Part shown: positions 9,033 through 17,607 of the stretch, one piece after another | How positions within the stretch are numbered: position 1 is the first letter of the stretch | How the letters are laid out: the number at the start of each line of letters is the position of its first letter | NCBI GenBank assembly: GCA_963677605.2 | Contig: CAXXDX010000001.1 | Coordinates: 230,754 to 294,753, forward strand | Reading direction: 5' to 3' | Source: JAGLOK01 sp963677605 | GTDB taxonomy: Bacteria; Bacillota; Clostridia; Christensenellales; UMGS416 | DNA: 64,000 nt | The notes under the pieces: generated by a model | The model's database searches: none | Told to the model about the DNA's origin: nothing | Seen by the model: only the letters and a program-made list of their open reading frames with translations | Made by a program: the position numbers and the translations under genes

Positions 9033-9739
9033 TGAGAAAACTTACTACAAAAGAAATAGTACTGCTTATTGCATTGGTTTTCATAGTCTCCGGCGCGCTG
9101 TACTACAACTATTTTTTCACGCCATATATGGAAAAGATGCTGAATCTTGAGCTTCAGATATCCACAAGCAACCAAAGGCTTTTAACCCTCCAGAACCAAC
9201 AACAGTCAATTATCCGCGATACCGAAAAGCTCAACAATGAACTTGCCGGAGTGGAAGAAGAGTTCCGAAATATACCACAAGGTATTGATGAACCGGATAT
9301 GCTGGTGTTTTTCGAAGAGGCATTAAACGGTTTGGCAAAGGAATCCACAATTCGGTTTTCGCCTGAAACAACATTAAATGAATATTATCAGACATCTCAG
9401 GTATTAATGTCGTTCTATACTACATATCCTAATATGAAAATAATTCTGGATACGCTTTACAACGCACAGTTTAGAAACCGTATAGTGTATCTCAACATTT
9501 CATATCGCGAACCAGAAGAATTACTTGGTCCACAGCTTCCTACAGTTGATGAAGAAGTGCCAGAGGGAGAAGAAGTAGCTGAACCTGTGGAATATTATTT
9601 GTATACTGAGCTTACGATGGATTGTTACTCAATTCCGGCTTTTGTAACCAATACTGATTATCCATTTATGATAGGTCCTTATAACAACACAAATCCATTT
9701 GAGGTATTCGAAGAAGAGCCGGCAGAAACCGAAGAATAA
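9032..9739 (+). CDS. pilO: Type IV pilus alignment protein PilO
   Basis: This 235-residue protein has the PilO layout: a short cytoplasmic start, a transmembrane helix at about residues 9-30, a coiled coil at about 35-80 and a ferredoxin-like domain after it. The last 30 residues are very acidic. It overlaps pilN by one base (TGATG), preceded by GGAGGCGAAAGC. It is the last pilus gene here, since a strong terminator follows. No pilP or pilQ is present, as expected in a cell without an outer membrane. Confidence 0.85.
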   Translation: MRKLTTKEIVLLIALVFIVSGALYYNYFFTPYMEKMLNLELQISTSNQRLLTLQNQQQSIIRDTEKLNNELAGVEEEFRNIPQGIDEPDMLVFFEEALNGLAKESTIRFSPETTLNEYYQTSQVLMSFYTTYPNMKIILDTLYNAQFRNRIVYLNISYREPEELLGPQLPTVDEEVPEGEEVAEPVEYYLYTELTMDCYSIPAFVTNTDYPFMIGPYNNTNPFEVFEEEPAETEE

Positions 9740-9750
9740 TTACAAAATTC

Positions 9751-9776
9751 AAAAAAGCAGCTAAGCTGCTTTTTTT
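9751..9776 (+). terminator. Rho-independent terminator of the pilus operon
   Basis: The stem AAAAAAGCAGC/GCTGCTTTTTT around a TAA loop is followed by a T run. It lies 12 bases after the pilO stop and closes the pilus cluster. Its symmetry would also let it work from the other strand, but no minus-strand gene ends here. Confidence 0.85.
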
Positions 9777-9937
9777 GTATGCAAAGATAAATATTATTAT
9801 TTATATATTTTTTTTATTATATATGTTTAAAACATGATTTTTTGGGTTATTAAAAAAATGTCAATTGAACCTACAGATATAAATGCAACTAATAATAAAA
9901 CAATTGAAAGTGTGTTTTGATTAAAAGGAGTTAAAAA

Positions 9938-10213
9938 ATGACTAAAGACATGATTCGTGTAGTAGAGCTGTCGGATAAGCTAAAAGCACTATCGCATCCT
10001 CATAGGTTGAGCATAGTACGTGGATTGTTGGATCACACAACAAATGTCACGGGAATACAGGAACAACTGGGCATTCCGCAGCCAAGCGTTTCGGCACACC
10101 TTGCCAAGCTTAAAACTGCAGGAATAATACAAGGTCGAAGACATGGTCAGGAAATCAAATACTCTGTAGTGGACAAAGACGCAAAAATGCTTGTAGATTC
10201 ATTATTCAATTAA
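9938..10213 (+). CDS. ArsR/SmtB-family winged-helix regulator
   Basis: This 91-residue protein consists almost wholly of a winged helix-turn-helix. KALSHPHRLSIVRGLLD and QPSVSAHLAKLKTAGIIQGRRHGQEIKY (given here in part as a description of residues 13-75) match ArsR-type helices and wing. No cysteine metal ligands are visible, so it does not look like a classical metal sensor and may respond to another signal or to redox state. A strong AAAAGGAG site precedes the ATG. The gene has its own terminator and stands alone between the pilus operon and an oxidoreductase gene. Its target is unknown. Confidence 0.8.
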   Translation: MTKDMIRVVELSDKLKALSHPHRLSIVRGLLDHTTNVTGIQEQLGIPQPSVSAHLAKLKTAGIIQGRRHGQEIKYSVVDKDAKMLVDSLFN

Positions 10214-10240
10214 TATACGATGTGTGGGATTAAGAGGGAA

Positions 10241-10270
10241 AAGCTGACAATAAAGGTTGCCAGCTTTTTT
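10241..10270 (+). terminator. Rho-independent terminator of the ArsR gene
   Basis: AAGCTGACAA pairs with TTGCCAGCTT (one mismatch) around TAAAGG, followed by six T residues. It lies 27 bases after the regulator stop codon. Confidence 0.7.
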
Positions 10271-10337
10271 AGTTGCTTAAATTCTTGATATCACTTTTGA
10301 TTAATGATAAAATTTTTAAAAACAATCGAGGTTTAAT

Positions 10338-11867
10338 ATGGAATATAAAGACATGAGAAGAAGTGAAAAAAAGCTTTCGGATGATCAGGCTTTAAAGATT
10401 ATCGCTAAGGCAAAATACGGTGTTTTATCTTTATGTGACGGAGATATTCCTTACGGAGTGCCGCTGTCGCATGCTATAAAAGACCGTACAATATATTTTC
10501 ACTGTGCAAATGAAGGCTTAAAACTCGATATAATTAATAAAAATCCCAAAGGTCACTTTGTTTTCGTATCAAAATCAAAAACACTTTCAAAGAAAGCAAC
10601 TGTTGATTATAAAAGTACTATGGCTTTCGGCATGCTTAGAGTAGTTGATTCTCCGGAAGAGAGGGAAACAGCTTTTTTTGCAATCACAAGTAAATATATG
10701 AAAAAATATCCCAATGAAGCCGTTAACATCATTAAAAAAGGCGGTCCAAAAACAACATTGGTAGCCATGGATATAGAAGGTATCTCAGGAAAAGGTGCAA
10801 ACAGAGCTAAACATAAATTAAACATATCCACACAAATAAAAATTAATAATAAGGTTATAAAAAACCGCATAGTTATGCCTCCATTGGTTTGCATATGGCA
10901 AAAACGTGCTGAAGGAATATTAACTAAAAATGACTATGAACACTATACCTTGCGCGCAAAGAATGAAACCGGAATGATTGTAGTGGAAGCGACTGCAGTA
11001 GAACAAAACGGACTTTCATTTAAAAATGGCCTCAGGCTTTGGGATGACAGCCATATCAGTCAATTCAAAACACTTGCCGAAGGGATAAAACAGCATGGAG
11101 CATGTGCTCTTATTCAGCTGCAGCATGGAGGCTATAAGTCCGACAAGAGTATGACCACTCCCCTATCTGCAAGTAAATTCAGTGATGATAATTATAAAGC
11201 AGATGCTATGACCACCGAACAGGCAGATGCTACTGTTGAAAACTTTGCTCAGGCAGCTCTTAGAGCTCAAAAAGCAGGCTTTGACGGGGTTCAGCTTCAC
11301 GGATGTCATGGATATCTTATCAATCAGTTTTCAAGTCCCGATATAAATAAGCGAACAGACAAATATAAAAAAAGTTCTGCTTTCGGCGTAGCAATAATAA
11401 AAAGGATAAAAGAGCTGTGCAGCGATGATTTCATAGTATCAGTCCGAATAGGTATAAACAGTCCTTCAGTTAAAGACTCTCTTAAAACAGCAGTTGACTA
11501 TCAGAATGCAGGTGCACATATGCTCAGCGTTTCAGCCGGAATATCACCGAAACCATACAAAGCTCCGGAATCATGGAAGTTTAGCGACATATCACACATG
11601 GCATATCTAGTTAAGCAAAAAGTTAATATTCCAGTTGTTGCTGTGTATGGCATAACAAACAGAAAAATCGCAAACTCGCTTATCAAAAATAAGTACTGCG
11701 ACATGGTATCTGTTGGCCGCAATCATTTAATCCATGATGATTGGGCAAAACGAGCATTGAACAAAGAAGAAATCTCCCAATGCAGAGACTGCAAAAAATG
11801 CTATTTCTTTAAGACAATGAAAAAATGTCCTGCAGTCGAGATTGCCAAGAAGAAAGGTTTGTTTTAA
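10338..11867 (+). CDS. Fusion of PNPOx-like flavin-binding domain and Old-Yellow-Enzyme reductase
   Basis: The 509 residues hold two flavoprotein modules. Residues of about 5-150 match the pyridoxamine-phosphate-oxidase-like split-barrel family (YGVLSLCDGDIPYGVPLSHA, then a FHCANEGLKLDII block). Residues of about 155-490 form an NADH:flavin oxidoreductase TIM barrel: VMPPLVCIW, LIQLQHGG, the GFDGVQLHGCHGYLINQF active-site strand with its His pair, and VSVGRNHLIHDD near the phosphate site. The C-terminus has four cysteines (CRDCKKC, then KKCP) that could bind iron or zinc. Each domain normally binds FMN. Substrates are probably activated alkenes or other electrophiles. The downstream MFS gene overlaps by one base, so carrier and enzyme may share a substrate. 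Confidence 0.85.
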   Translation: MEYKDMRRSEKKLSDDQALKIIAKAKYGVLSLCDGDIPYGVPLSHAIKDRTIYFHCANEGLKLDIINKNPKGHFVFVSKSKTLSKKATVDYKSTMAFGMLRVVDSPEERETAFFAITSKYMKKYPNEAVNIIKKGGPKTTLVAMDIEGISGKGANRAKHKLNISTQIKINNKVIKNRIVMPPLVCIWQKRAEGILTKNDYEHYTLRAKNETGMIVVEATAVEQNGLSFKNGLRLWDDSHISQFKTLAEGIKQHGACALIQLQHGGYKSDKSMTTPLSASKFSDDNYKADAMTTEQADATVENFAQAALRAQKAGFDGVQLHGCHGYLINQFSSPDINKRTDKYKKSSAFGVAIIKRIKELCSDDFIVSVRIGINSPSVKDSLKTAVDYQNAGAHMLSVSAGISPKPYKAPESWKFSDISHMAYLVKQKVNIPVVAVYGITNRKIANSLIKNKYCDMVSVGRNHLIHDDWAKRALNKEEISQCRDCKKCYFFKTMKKCPAVEIAKKKGLF

Positions 11868-13060
11868 TGACTGAAAAACAAAAGTTTACCGGTAGGTCCA
11901 AATGGCTCTATGTTGCTTTAGGCATTGTAATGTTTATCTGCCTTGGAACTGTTTATTCATGGAGTGTTTTCAGATCACCATTTGAAGAGTATTACTCATT
12001 AAGTGCTTCGCAAAGCGGACTTCCCTACTTGTTTTTCCTGATTTCATATACCGTTTTTATGCTATTATCCGGCAAAGCTGTCGATAAGTTTAATCCCAAG
12101 GTTATAATATTTCTGGGAGGATTAATGGTTGGCTTCGGTTGGATTATGTCAGGAATAATAAAAAGTTTTTTCTCAGTAATCTTTTTCTACGGAATTGTAT
12201 CAGGCAGCGGTGTCGGCATCGCTTACGGAGTCCCTATTAAAGTAGTTTCCAACTGGTTTACGAAAAAGAAAGGTCTGGCACTTGGGCTTTTGTTGTCAGG
12301 TTTTGGGCTATCCCCTTTTATCACAGCTCCGGTTATAGAAACCCTCATTGAACACAGAGGAATTAACAGTGCTTTTATTTATATAGGCATTGCGTTTTTA
12401 ATTATTGTTCCTTTAATAGGATTGTTTTTTAAGCACCCAGCTAATCTAAAACATGATGCGCAAGCTACCCCCAAAAAACAAGTTAACGGTCTTATTAAAG
12501 ACCGAAGGTTTATAGGTCTTTGGATTTGTTTTACTATAGGCACTACTATAGGTTTAATGGTAATCGGAGTTACAAGCCAGATAGGTCAGCAGCTTTTCGA
12601 TCTTAATGCAGGGACCGCTGCTTATCTATTATCAGTGTTTGCAATATTTAACGCTCTAGGACGCCCTATCTTCGGTTATATAACAGACAGATTCTCTCCT
12701 TTTACTGCAATAATTATATCTTTTATACTCATAGCACTGGCGTCTTCCGGCATGCTAATTACCGGTATTTACTCAACAGGGCTTTATATTATTTGTCTGT
12801 CTGTTCTTTGGATGAATCTTGGCGCGTGGCTTTCCATCGCTCCAACCGCCACAGGCCTGATGTTTGACCCTAAAAACTACTCCAGAAATTATGGTATACT
12901 TTTTACAGCCTATGGAGTCGGTGCTTTTGTCGGTACTCCTCTTGCTGGTTTTCTAAAAACGATATACGGAAGTTACAGATTAATTTTCTTCCCTTCTGCA
13001 ATTCTCGCAATAATTGGAATCGCAATTGCATATGTTCTGATATATAAAAAAAGGCAATAA
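11867..13060 (+). CDS. MFS transporter, oxalate/formate antiporter (OFA)-like
   Basis: This 397-residue carrier has 12 predicted membrane helices in two six-helix halves. The OFA-type signatures are visible: GTVYSWSVFRSPFEEYY in helix 1, SGSGVGIAYGVPIKVVSNWF at helix 4, and KKGLALGLLLSGFGL after it. OFA proteins exchange or take up small monocarboxylates such as oxalate, formate, lactate or pyruvate. The start chosen is the ATG at 11867, which overlaps the stop of the previous gene (TAATG) and follows AGAAAGG; an in-frame start at 11825 lies inside that gene and has no such site. Co-transcription with the flavoenzyme suggests import of its substrate or export of its product. The substrate cannot be read from the sequence. 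Confidence 0.83.
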   Translation: MTEKQKFTGRSKWLYVALGIVMFICLGTVYSWSVFRSPFEEYYSLSASQSGLPYLFFLISYTVFMLLSGKAVDKFNPKVIIFLGGLMVGFGWIMSGIIKSFFSVIFFYGIVSGSGVGIAYGVPIKVVSNWFTKKKGLALGLLLSGFGLSPFITAPVIETLIEHRGINSAFIYIGIAFLIIVPLIGLFFKHPANLKHDAQATPKKQVNGLIKDRRFIGLWICFTIGTTIGLMVIGVTSQIGQQLFDLNAGTAAYLLSVFAIFNALGRPIFGYITDRFSPFTAIIISFILIALASSGMLITGIYSTGLYIICLSVLWMNLGAWLSIAPTATGLMFDPKNYSRNYGILFTAYGVGAFVGTPLAGFLKTIYGSYRLIFFPSAILAIIGIAIAYVLIYKKRQ

Positions 13061-13134
13061 TATACTCCATTCGCTTTATCTGTTTAGTTTAATAAAGTAT
13101 TTAGTTAATTTTTTAACAATATCATTGAAATAGT

Positions 13135-13163
13135 TTGAAATTAAACACCAGTTCCTTTATAAT
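13135..13163 (+). promoter_or_regulatory. Sigma-A promoter of serC-serA with leader stem-loop
   Basis: TTGAAA (13135-13140), a 17-bp spacer and a perfect TATAAT (13158-13163) make a near-consensus promoter, giving a start near 13170 and a leader of about 65 bases. The leader contains a short GC stem (CCGGC at 13190-13194 with GCCGG at 13200-13204) followed a few bases later by five T residues at 13211-13215. This may be a weak terminator or simply a 5' stabilising hairpin. No known riboswitch class is recognisable. Confidence 0.7.
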
Positions 13164-13234
13164 CTAAGCATTGACCTATTTGTTAAAAGCCGGCTTTACG
13201 CCGGATAAAAATTTTTATATATGGAGGAAGTTTT

Positions 13235-14308
13235 ATGAAACGTGTATTAAACTTTTCACCCGGTCCGTCTGCCCTCCCGCTTGAAGTATTGGAGCAAGCT
13301 CAAAAAGACCTTGTCTGTTATAAGGACACAGGTATGTCCGTTATGGAAATGAGCCATCGAAGCCCTATGTTTGACGAAATTTTGCAAAACGCAAAAAAGA
13401 CTCTCAAGCGCTTGATGAATCTTCCGGACGACTATCACATCCTGTTTCTCCAAGGCGGAGCATCAACTCAGTTTGCTATGTGCGCACTAAACCTTATGCA
13501 AAACAAAAAGGCATATTATGCCGATACAGGTTCATTTGCAAACAAAGCAATGAAAGAGGCCATGAGATATGGTCAGGTTATAGAGCTTACAAGCTCAAAG
13601 GACAATAATTATGCGTTTATTCCGGAGATAGCAGAAGTTCCTCAGACAGCTGCATATCTTCACATCACAACCAACAACACAATCTACGGTACACAGTATA
13701 ACACTCTGCCTGAAATGGGAGATGTTCCTCTCGTAGCGGATATGTCATCAAACATACTTGGCAAATCATATGACTTCAGCAAATTCTCTCTGATATATGC
13801 AGGTGCTCAAAAGAACATGGGTCCTTCAGGCGTTACAGTTGCCATTATTAAAGATGAGCTTCTGGGCCGCGCAATGGACATAACTCCTGCTATGCTTAAT
13901 TACAAGACAATGGCTGATAAAGATTCCATGTATAACACACCTCCGACATGGGGAATATACATCGCATCACTAATATTTGATTGGGTTGAACGCCAAGGCG
14001 GCATTGAAGAAATGGAAAAAATCAACATTCAAAAAGCCAACCTTATTTATGATATTATTGATAATTACGGCATTTTCAGCGGAGTCGCACGCAAAGACAG
14101 CCGTTCGATTATGAATCTTACAATGCGTCTTCCCAGCGATGAACTTACGGCAAAATTCGTTGATGAAGCTAAAAAAGTCGGCATAGTAAATGTAAAAGGA
14201 CATCGTTCAGTGGGTGGCATCCGAACAAGCATCTACAACGCAATGCCTCTTAAAGGCGTTGAAAAACTCGCAAACTTCATGACAGATTTTGCAAAGAAAA
14301 ACGGATAA
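13235..14308 (+). CDS. serC: Phosphoserine aminotransferase
   Basis: SerC transfers an amino group from glutamate to 3-phosphohydroxypyruvate, giving phosphoserine, the second step of serine synthesis; it can also serve pyridoxal phosphate synthesis. The 357 residues begin with the family motif LNFSPGPSALP, carry MEMSHRSP, the LFLQGGASTQFAM loop near residue 70, and YAGAQKNMGPSG near residue 195, whose Lys holds PLP. The C-terminal RSVGGIRTSIYNAMP block is also typical. A GGAGGAAG site precedes the ATG. It is followed after 13 bases by serA, so the two enzymes are made together; no serB is present nearby. Confidence 0.96.
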   Translation: MKRVLNFSPGPSALPLEVLEQAQKDLVCYKDTGMSVMEMSHRSPMFDEILQNAKKTLKRLMNLPDDYHILFLQGGASTQFAMCALNLMQNKKAYYADTGSFANKAMKEAMRYGQVIELTSSKDNNYAFIPEIAEVPQTAAYLHITTNNTIYGTQYNTLPEMGDVPLVADMSSNILGKSYDFSKFSLIYAGAQKNMGPSGVTVAIIKDELLGRAMDITPAMLNYKTMADKDSMYNTPPTWGIYIASLIFDWVERQGGIEEMEKINIQKANLIYDIIDNYGIFSGVARKDSRSIMNLTMRLPSDELTAKFVDEAKKVGIVNVKGHRSVGGIRTSIYNAMPLKGVEKLANFMTDFAKKNG

Positions 14309-14321
14309 GGAGAAACGATTA

Positions 14322-15488
14322 ATGAAAAAAGTTCAAACAATGAACGCCATTTCGGATGTTATATACGATTACCTAAAAAAAGGCGAATATAAAGTTTCCG
14401 ATAACGTTACATCTCCTGATGCCATACTTGTCCGCAGCGCAAAACTTCATGACTATGAAATGGATGAAAATCTTCTTTGTATTGGTCGTGCAGGTGCGGG
14501 AGTAAATAATATACCAATAGATAAGTGCTCTGAAAACGGAGTTGTTGTCTTTAACACACCTGGAGCAAATGCAAACGGCGTTAAAGAGCTTGTGTTATGC
14601 GCACTTTTAATGTCAGGCAGAAAGATAGCGGAATCTATCGAATGGGCCAAGACACTTAAAGGCAAAGGTGAAGAGGTTCCAAAACTTGTCGAAAAAGGCA
14701 AAAAGAATTTCGCAGGTCCTGAAGTGATGGGCAAAAAGCTTGGCATTATCGGCATGGGCGCTATCGGCGGTGCTGTTGCCAACGTAGCAATTTCACTCGG
14801 CATGGAAGTTACCGGCTATGATCCGTTTATGTCAGTCGACGCCGCACTTTCATTGACACGTGCAGTCAATATGACAAAATCAATGGATGAGATATTTGCA
14901 AACAGCGATTATATAACAATTCATGTACCGCTTAATGATAATACTTTAGGATTGATAGGAAAAAAATCCATCAACAAGCTTAAAAAAGGCGCAGTAATAT
15001 TGAACTTCTCGCGCGGTCCGTTGGTAGACAACGAAGAGCTTTTGAAAGCATTGGACAGCGGTCGTGTATCAAAGTATATAACAGACTTCCCTGAAGATGA
15101 GCTCCTGTGTCATGACAAAATAATCGCCCTCCCCCATCTGGGTGCATCAACACCCGAAGCTGAGGACAACTGTGCGGTGATGGCTGCCCGTCAGGTAGAT
15201 GATTATATCAAAAACGGCAATATTACAAACTCTGTTAACTTCCCACAATGCCAGCAGCCGCGTTCAGGCAACTTAAGGCTCACTTTTGTACATAAGAATG
15301 TTACAAACATGGTTGGACAAATTACAGGCATCCTGGCTGCCGAAGAACACAACATAGCCAACATGGTAAATGTATCTCACACGAAATATGCCTATACCAT
15401 GATTGATGTTGATGACTCTCCTTCTGAAGAATGTATTGAAAAATTCAAAAGCATTGAAGGCATGATAAAAGTAAGGGTAATCAACTAA
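14322..15488 (+). CDS. serA: D-3-phosphoglycerate dehydrogenase with ACT domain
   Basis: SerA oxidises 3-phosphoglycerate to 3-phosphohydroxypyruvate with NAD, the first committed step of serine synthesis. The 388 residues show the Rossmann motif GMGAIGGAVANVAISLG near residue 145, the Arg in NFSRGPLVDNEEL, and the Glu and His of the catalytic triad in FPEDEL and LPHLGASTPEAEDN. The last 75 residues form an ACT domain (RLTFVHKNVTNMVGQITGI), which in this family senses serine and gives feedback control. It is the short form without the intervening domain. The ATG at 14322 is preferred because AAGGAGAAA precedes it; an upstream in-frame start lies inside serC. Confidence 0.95.
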   Translation: MKKVQTMNAISDVIYDYLKKGEYKVSDNVTSPDAILVRSAKLHDYEMDENLLCIGRAGAGVNNIPIDKCSENGVVVFNTPGANANGVKELVLCALLMSGRKIAESIEWAKTLKGKGEEVPKLVEKGKKNFAGPEVMGKKLGIIGMGAIGGAVANVAISLGMEVTGYDPFMSVDAALSLTRAVNMTKSMDEIFANSDYITIHVPLNDNTLGLIGKKSINKLKKGAVILNFSRGPLVDNEELLKALDSGRVSKYITDFPEDELLCHDKIIALPHLGASTPEAEDNCAVMAARQVDDYIKNGNITNSVNFPQCQQPRSGNLRLTFVHKNVTNMVGQITGILAAEEHNIANMVNVSHTKYAYTMIDVDDSPSEECIEKFKSIEGMIKVRVIN

Positions 15489-15500
15489 AAATATAATTTG

Positions 15501-15527
15501 AAAGCCGCTGAAATCAGCGGCTTTTTT
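15501..15527 (+). terminator. Rho-independent terminator of serC-serA
   Basis: AAAGCCGCTGA pairs with TCAGCGGCTTT around an AAT loop, followed by T residues. It lies 12 bases after the serA stop and closes the serine operon. Confidence 0.9.
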
Positions 15528-15547
15528 GTTGCTGTAAAAACACTTGT

Positions 15548-16531
15548 ATGGTAATATGTGTGAATATGTTATCTCTCAATTCAACAATTTCAATTGGATT
15601 AATATCAATAGTACTACTATGTTTAATTATAATATCAGGTGAAAAGATTAACGATAAAATCAAATCTTATAAATCTTATAAACAGTTTAAAAAAGGCAAC
15701 AGTTTCTATTATAAAGGCATGTTTACGGAGGCACTTGAATGCTATTTATATTCATTAGATTATTGCGAAAAGAACTATGGAATATCAAGTGTTAACACTA
15801 TTAATGTCTATTTAAAAATTGCAAATACATATTGTTTGCTTGACCAACCTGAAAAAGCATTAAAATATTTGTTTAACACTCAAGATTATTACTTTAATGT
15901 ATTATCTGAGAATGAAATTGAATCAAGAAAATATTATACATACCTTGGTAACATATATGACAGAATGGGAAACTTTGATAAAGCTCTTGAAAATTACAAT
16001 TTATCTTTATCGATTATCGAATCATTCGGCAAAGAATATGATTTTGACAAAGCAATTTGTTTTTTAAATATGGGCATAGTTTACGACAATAAAAACGAAT
16101 ACAGCAATGCTTTGTTTATGTATAAAAGCGCTCTTTATATTTTTGAAGGATTGGACGGTGACTACAAACACGAGATAGCCTTGTGCCAATATAATATTGG
16201 TATATCATATTACCTTCAAAATAAAAACGATGATGCACTTGATTGCCTGAACAAATCTTTGGATATAAGATTGGCTTTATCTGAAAATCACCCTAACACA
16301 GCAACATGCTATCACTATATTGCCTGTATATATTACGATAAATGTAGATACGATACAGCTATTGATTATTATAAAAAGTCTATTCTTATAAGTTTTCATA
16401 CAATTGGAACTGATCATCCAAGATATGCCCAGACATATGAAAAATTGGAAGACTCCTACATAAAAGCAGGCTACAGTAATAAAGATTTTATAAATTGGAT
16501 GGATGAAAATCTAAAACCTATAAACAGATAA
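15548..16531 (+). CDS. Membrane-anchored TPR-repeat protein
   Basis: This 327-residue protein has one N-terminal membrane helix (SISIGLISIVLLCLIIISGE region, residues of about 12-32), then a basic stretch and about six tetratricopeptide repeats through residue 310. The repeats are of the longer 42-residue kind seen in kinesin-light-chain-like proteins (GNSFYYKGMFTEALECYLYS, YTYLGNIYDRMGNFDKALEN, NPNTATCYHYIACIYYDK-type phrases). TPR domains bind other proteins or peptides. No enzymatic domain is visible. It has no clear ribosome site and may start at 15548 or at the ATG at 15566. It is a paralogue of the next gene. The function is unknown. Confidence 0.75.
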   Translation: MVICVNMLSLNSTISIGLISIVLLCLIIISGEKINDKIKSYKSYKQFKKGNSFYYKGMFTEALECYLYSLDYCEKNYGISSVNTINVYLKIANTYCLLDQPEKALKYLFNTQDYYFNVLSENEIESRKYYTYLGNIYDRMGNFDKALENYNLSLSIIESFGKEYDFDKAICFLNMGIVYDNKNEYSNALFMYKSALYIFEGLDGDYKHEIALCQYNIGISYYLQNKNDDALDCLNKSLDIRLALSENHPNTATCYHYIACIYYDKCRYDTAIDYYKKSILISFHTIGTDHPRYAQTYEKLEDSYIKAGYSNKDFINWMDENLKPINR

Positions 16532-16593
16532 CGTTCCAATATTTATATCATTTTTAACAATTATATTACTCTAAGAAAACTTTTACTTGCTAC

Positions 16594-17592
16594 ATGCAAA
16601 AATATATGTTATTTTCTGTATATATGAGTTTACTTCTCGACAACTCTGTCATGATAATTTCAGCAGCTATAATAATCCTCATTGCAAGTGGATTATCTTT
16701 TTATGTAATACGAAAAAGTCAGAAATCACAAATTACAAACAATCTTGAAGCAGCAGACAATTTTTATCGAAATACGGAATATGAAAAAGGTCTCGAGCTG
16801 TATTTGAAATCAGTTTCCCATATAGAGCAAATTTATGGCGTTAACTCAAACAATGCTGCTAATATTTACATGAAAATCGGTAAATCCTATGTGCACTTGT
16901 CAGATGCCCTAAAAGCTGAAGATTATATTTTAAAAGCAACTGAATACTACAAAAGCATAACAGAATCTAATCCATCCGAAGCGGCTTCATTTTATAATAC
17001 ACTCGGTAATATTAACGATTCTCTTAAAAGATATGATGCTGCATTGCATTATTATGTTAAAGCTCGTGAGATTCTTGAAAATTCATCTGATGCAGAAAAC
17101 ACTAGTTTGGCGAAATGCTATTTAAATATTGCAATAGTATATGACAATCAGAATAAATATAAAGAATCGGTTGAAATGTATCAAAAAGCAATATCAATAT
17201 TTGAAAAAGGCGAACACAATATTGAAAAGGTTATTGCACTGTCCTATTTTAACTTAGGCGTTGCACTGTATGTACAAAACAAATATGATTCTGCCCTTGA
17301 ATGTCTTCAAAAGTCACTTGAAATAAGAAGCCAGACAATGATAAACCACCCGGACATTGCTAGCTGTTATCACTATATTGCATGTGTAAAGTTAGAAATC
17401 GGTCTTTTGGATGAAGCTATAAGCTTGCTTCTTAAATCCCTCCATATTAAAGTTGAAACGCTTGGAAATCATCATCCTGAGTATTGGAAAACATATTTTA
17501 AGCTCAAAAACGCTTTCACTAAATCAGGGGCGTCAAAAGATGAATATGAAGCTTGGGTTGCAAATCAACTTATTGAACTTAAAGAAAATTAA
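16594..17592 (+). CDS. Membrane-anchored TPR-repeat protein, paralogue of the preceding gene
   Basis: This 332-residue protein has the same plan as its neighbour: an N-terminal membrane helix (MIISAAIIILIASGLSFYVI), a short basic linker and about six TPR units with matching sequence (YMKIGKSYVHLSDALKAEDY, YNTLGNINDSLKRYDAALHY, CYHYIACVKLEIGLLDEAIS). The pair therefore arose by tandem duplication. Both are AT-rich compared with the serine genes before them. The C-terminal tail differs between copies. The start is uncertain, since ATG codons at 16594 and 16624 both lack a strong ribosome site. A scaffold or sensor role at the membrane is a guess. Confidence 0.75.
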   Translation: MQKYMLFSVYMSLLLDNSVMIISAAIIILIASGLSFYVIRKSQKSQITNNLEAADNFYRNTEYEKGLELYLKSVSHIEQIYGVNSNNAANIYMKIGKSYVHLSDALKAEDYILKATEYYKSITESNPSEAASFYNTLGNINDSLKRYDAALHYYVKAREILENSSDAENTSLAKCYLNIAIVYDNQNKYKESVEMYQKAISIFEKGEHNIEKVIALSYFNLGVALYVQNKYDSALECLQKSLEIRSQTMINHPDIASCYHYIACVKLEIGLLDEAISLLLKSLHIKVETLGNHHPEYWKTYFKLKNAFTKSGASKDEYEAWVANQLIELKEN

Positions 17593-17607
17593 TATTCAAT
17601 CTTGTTT

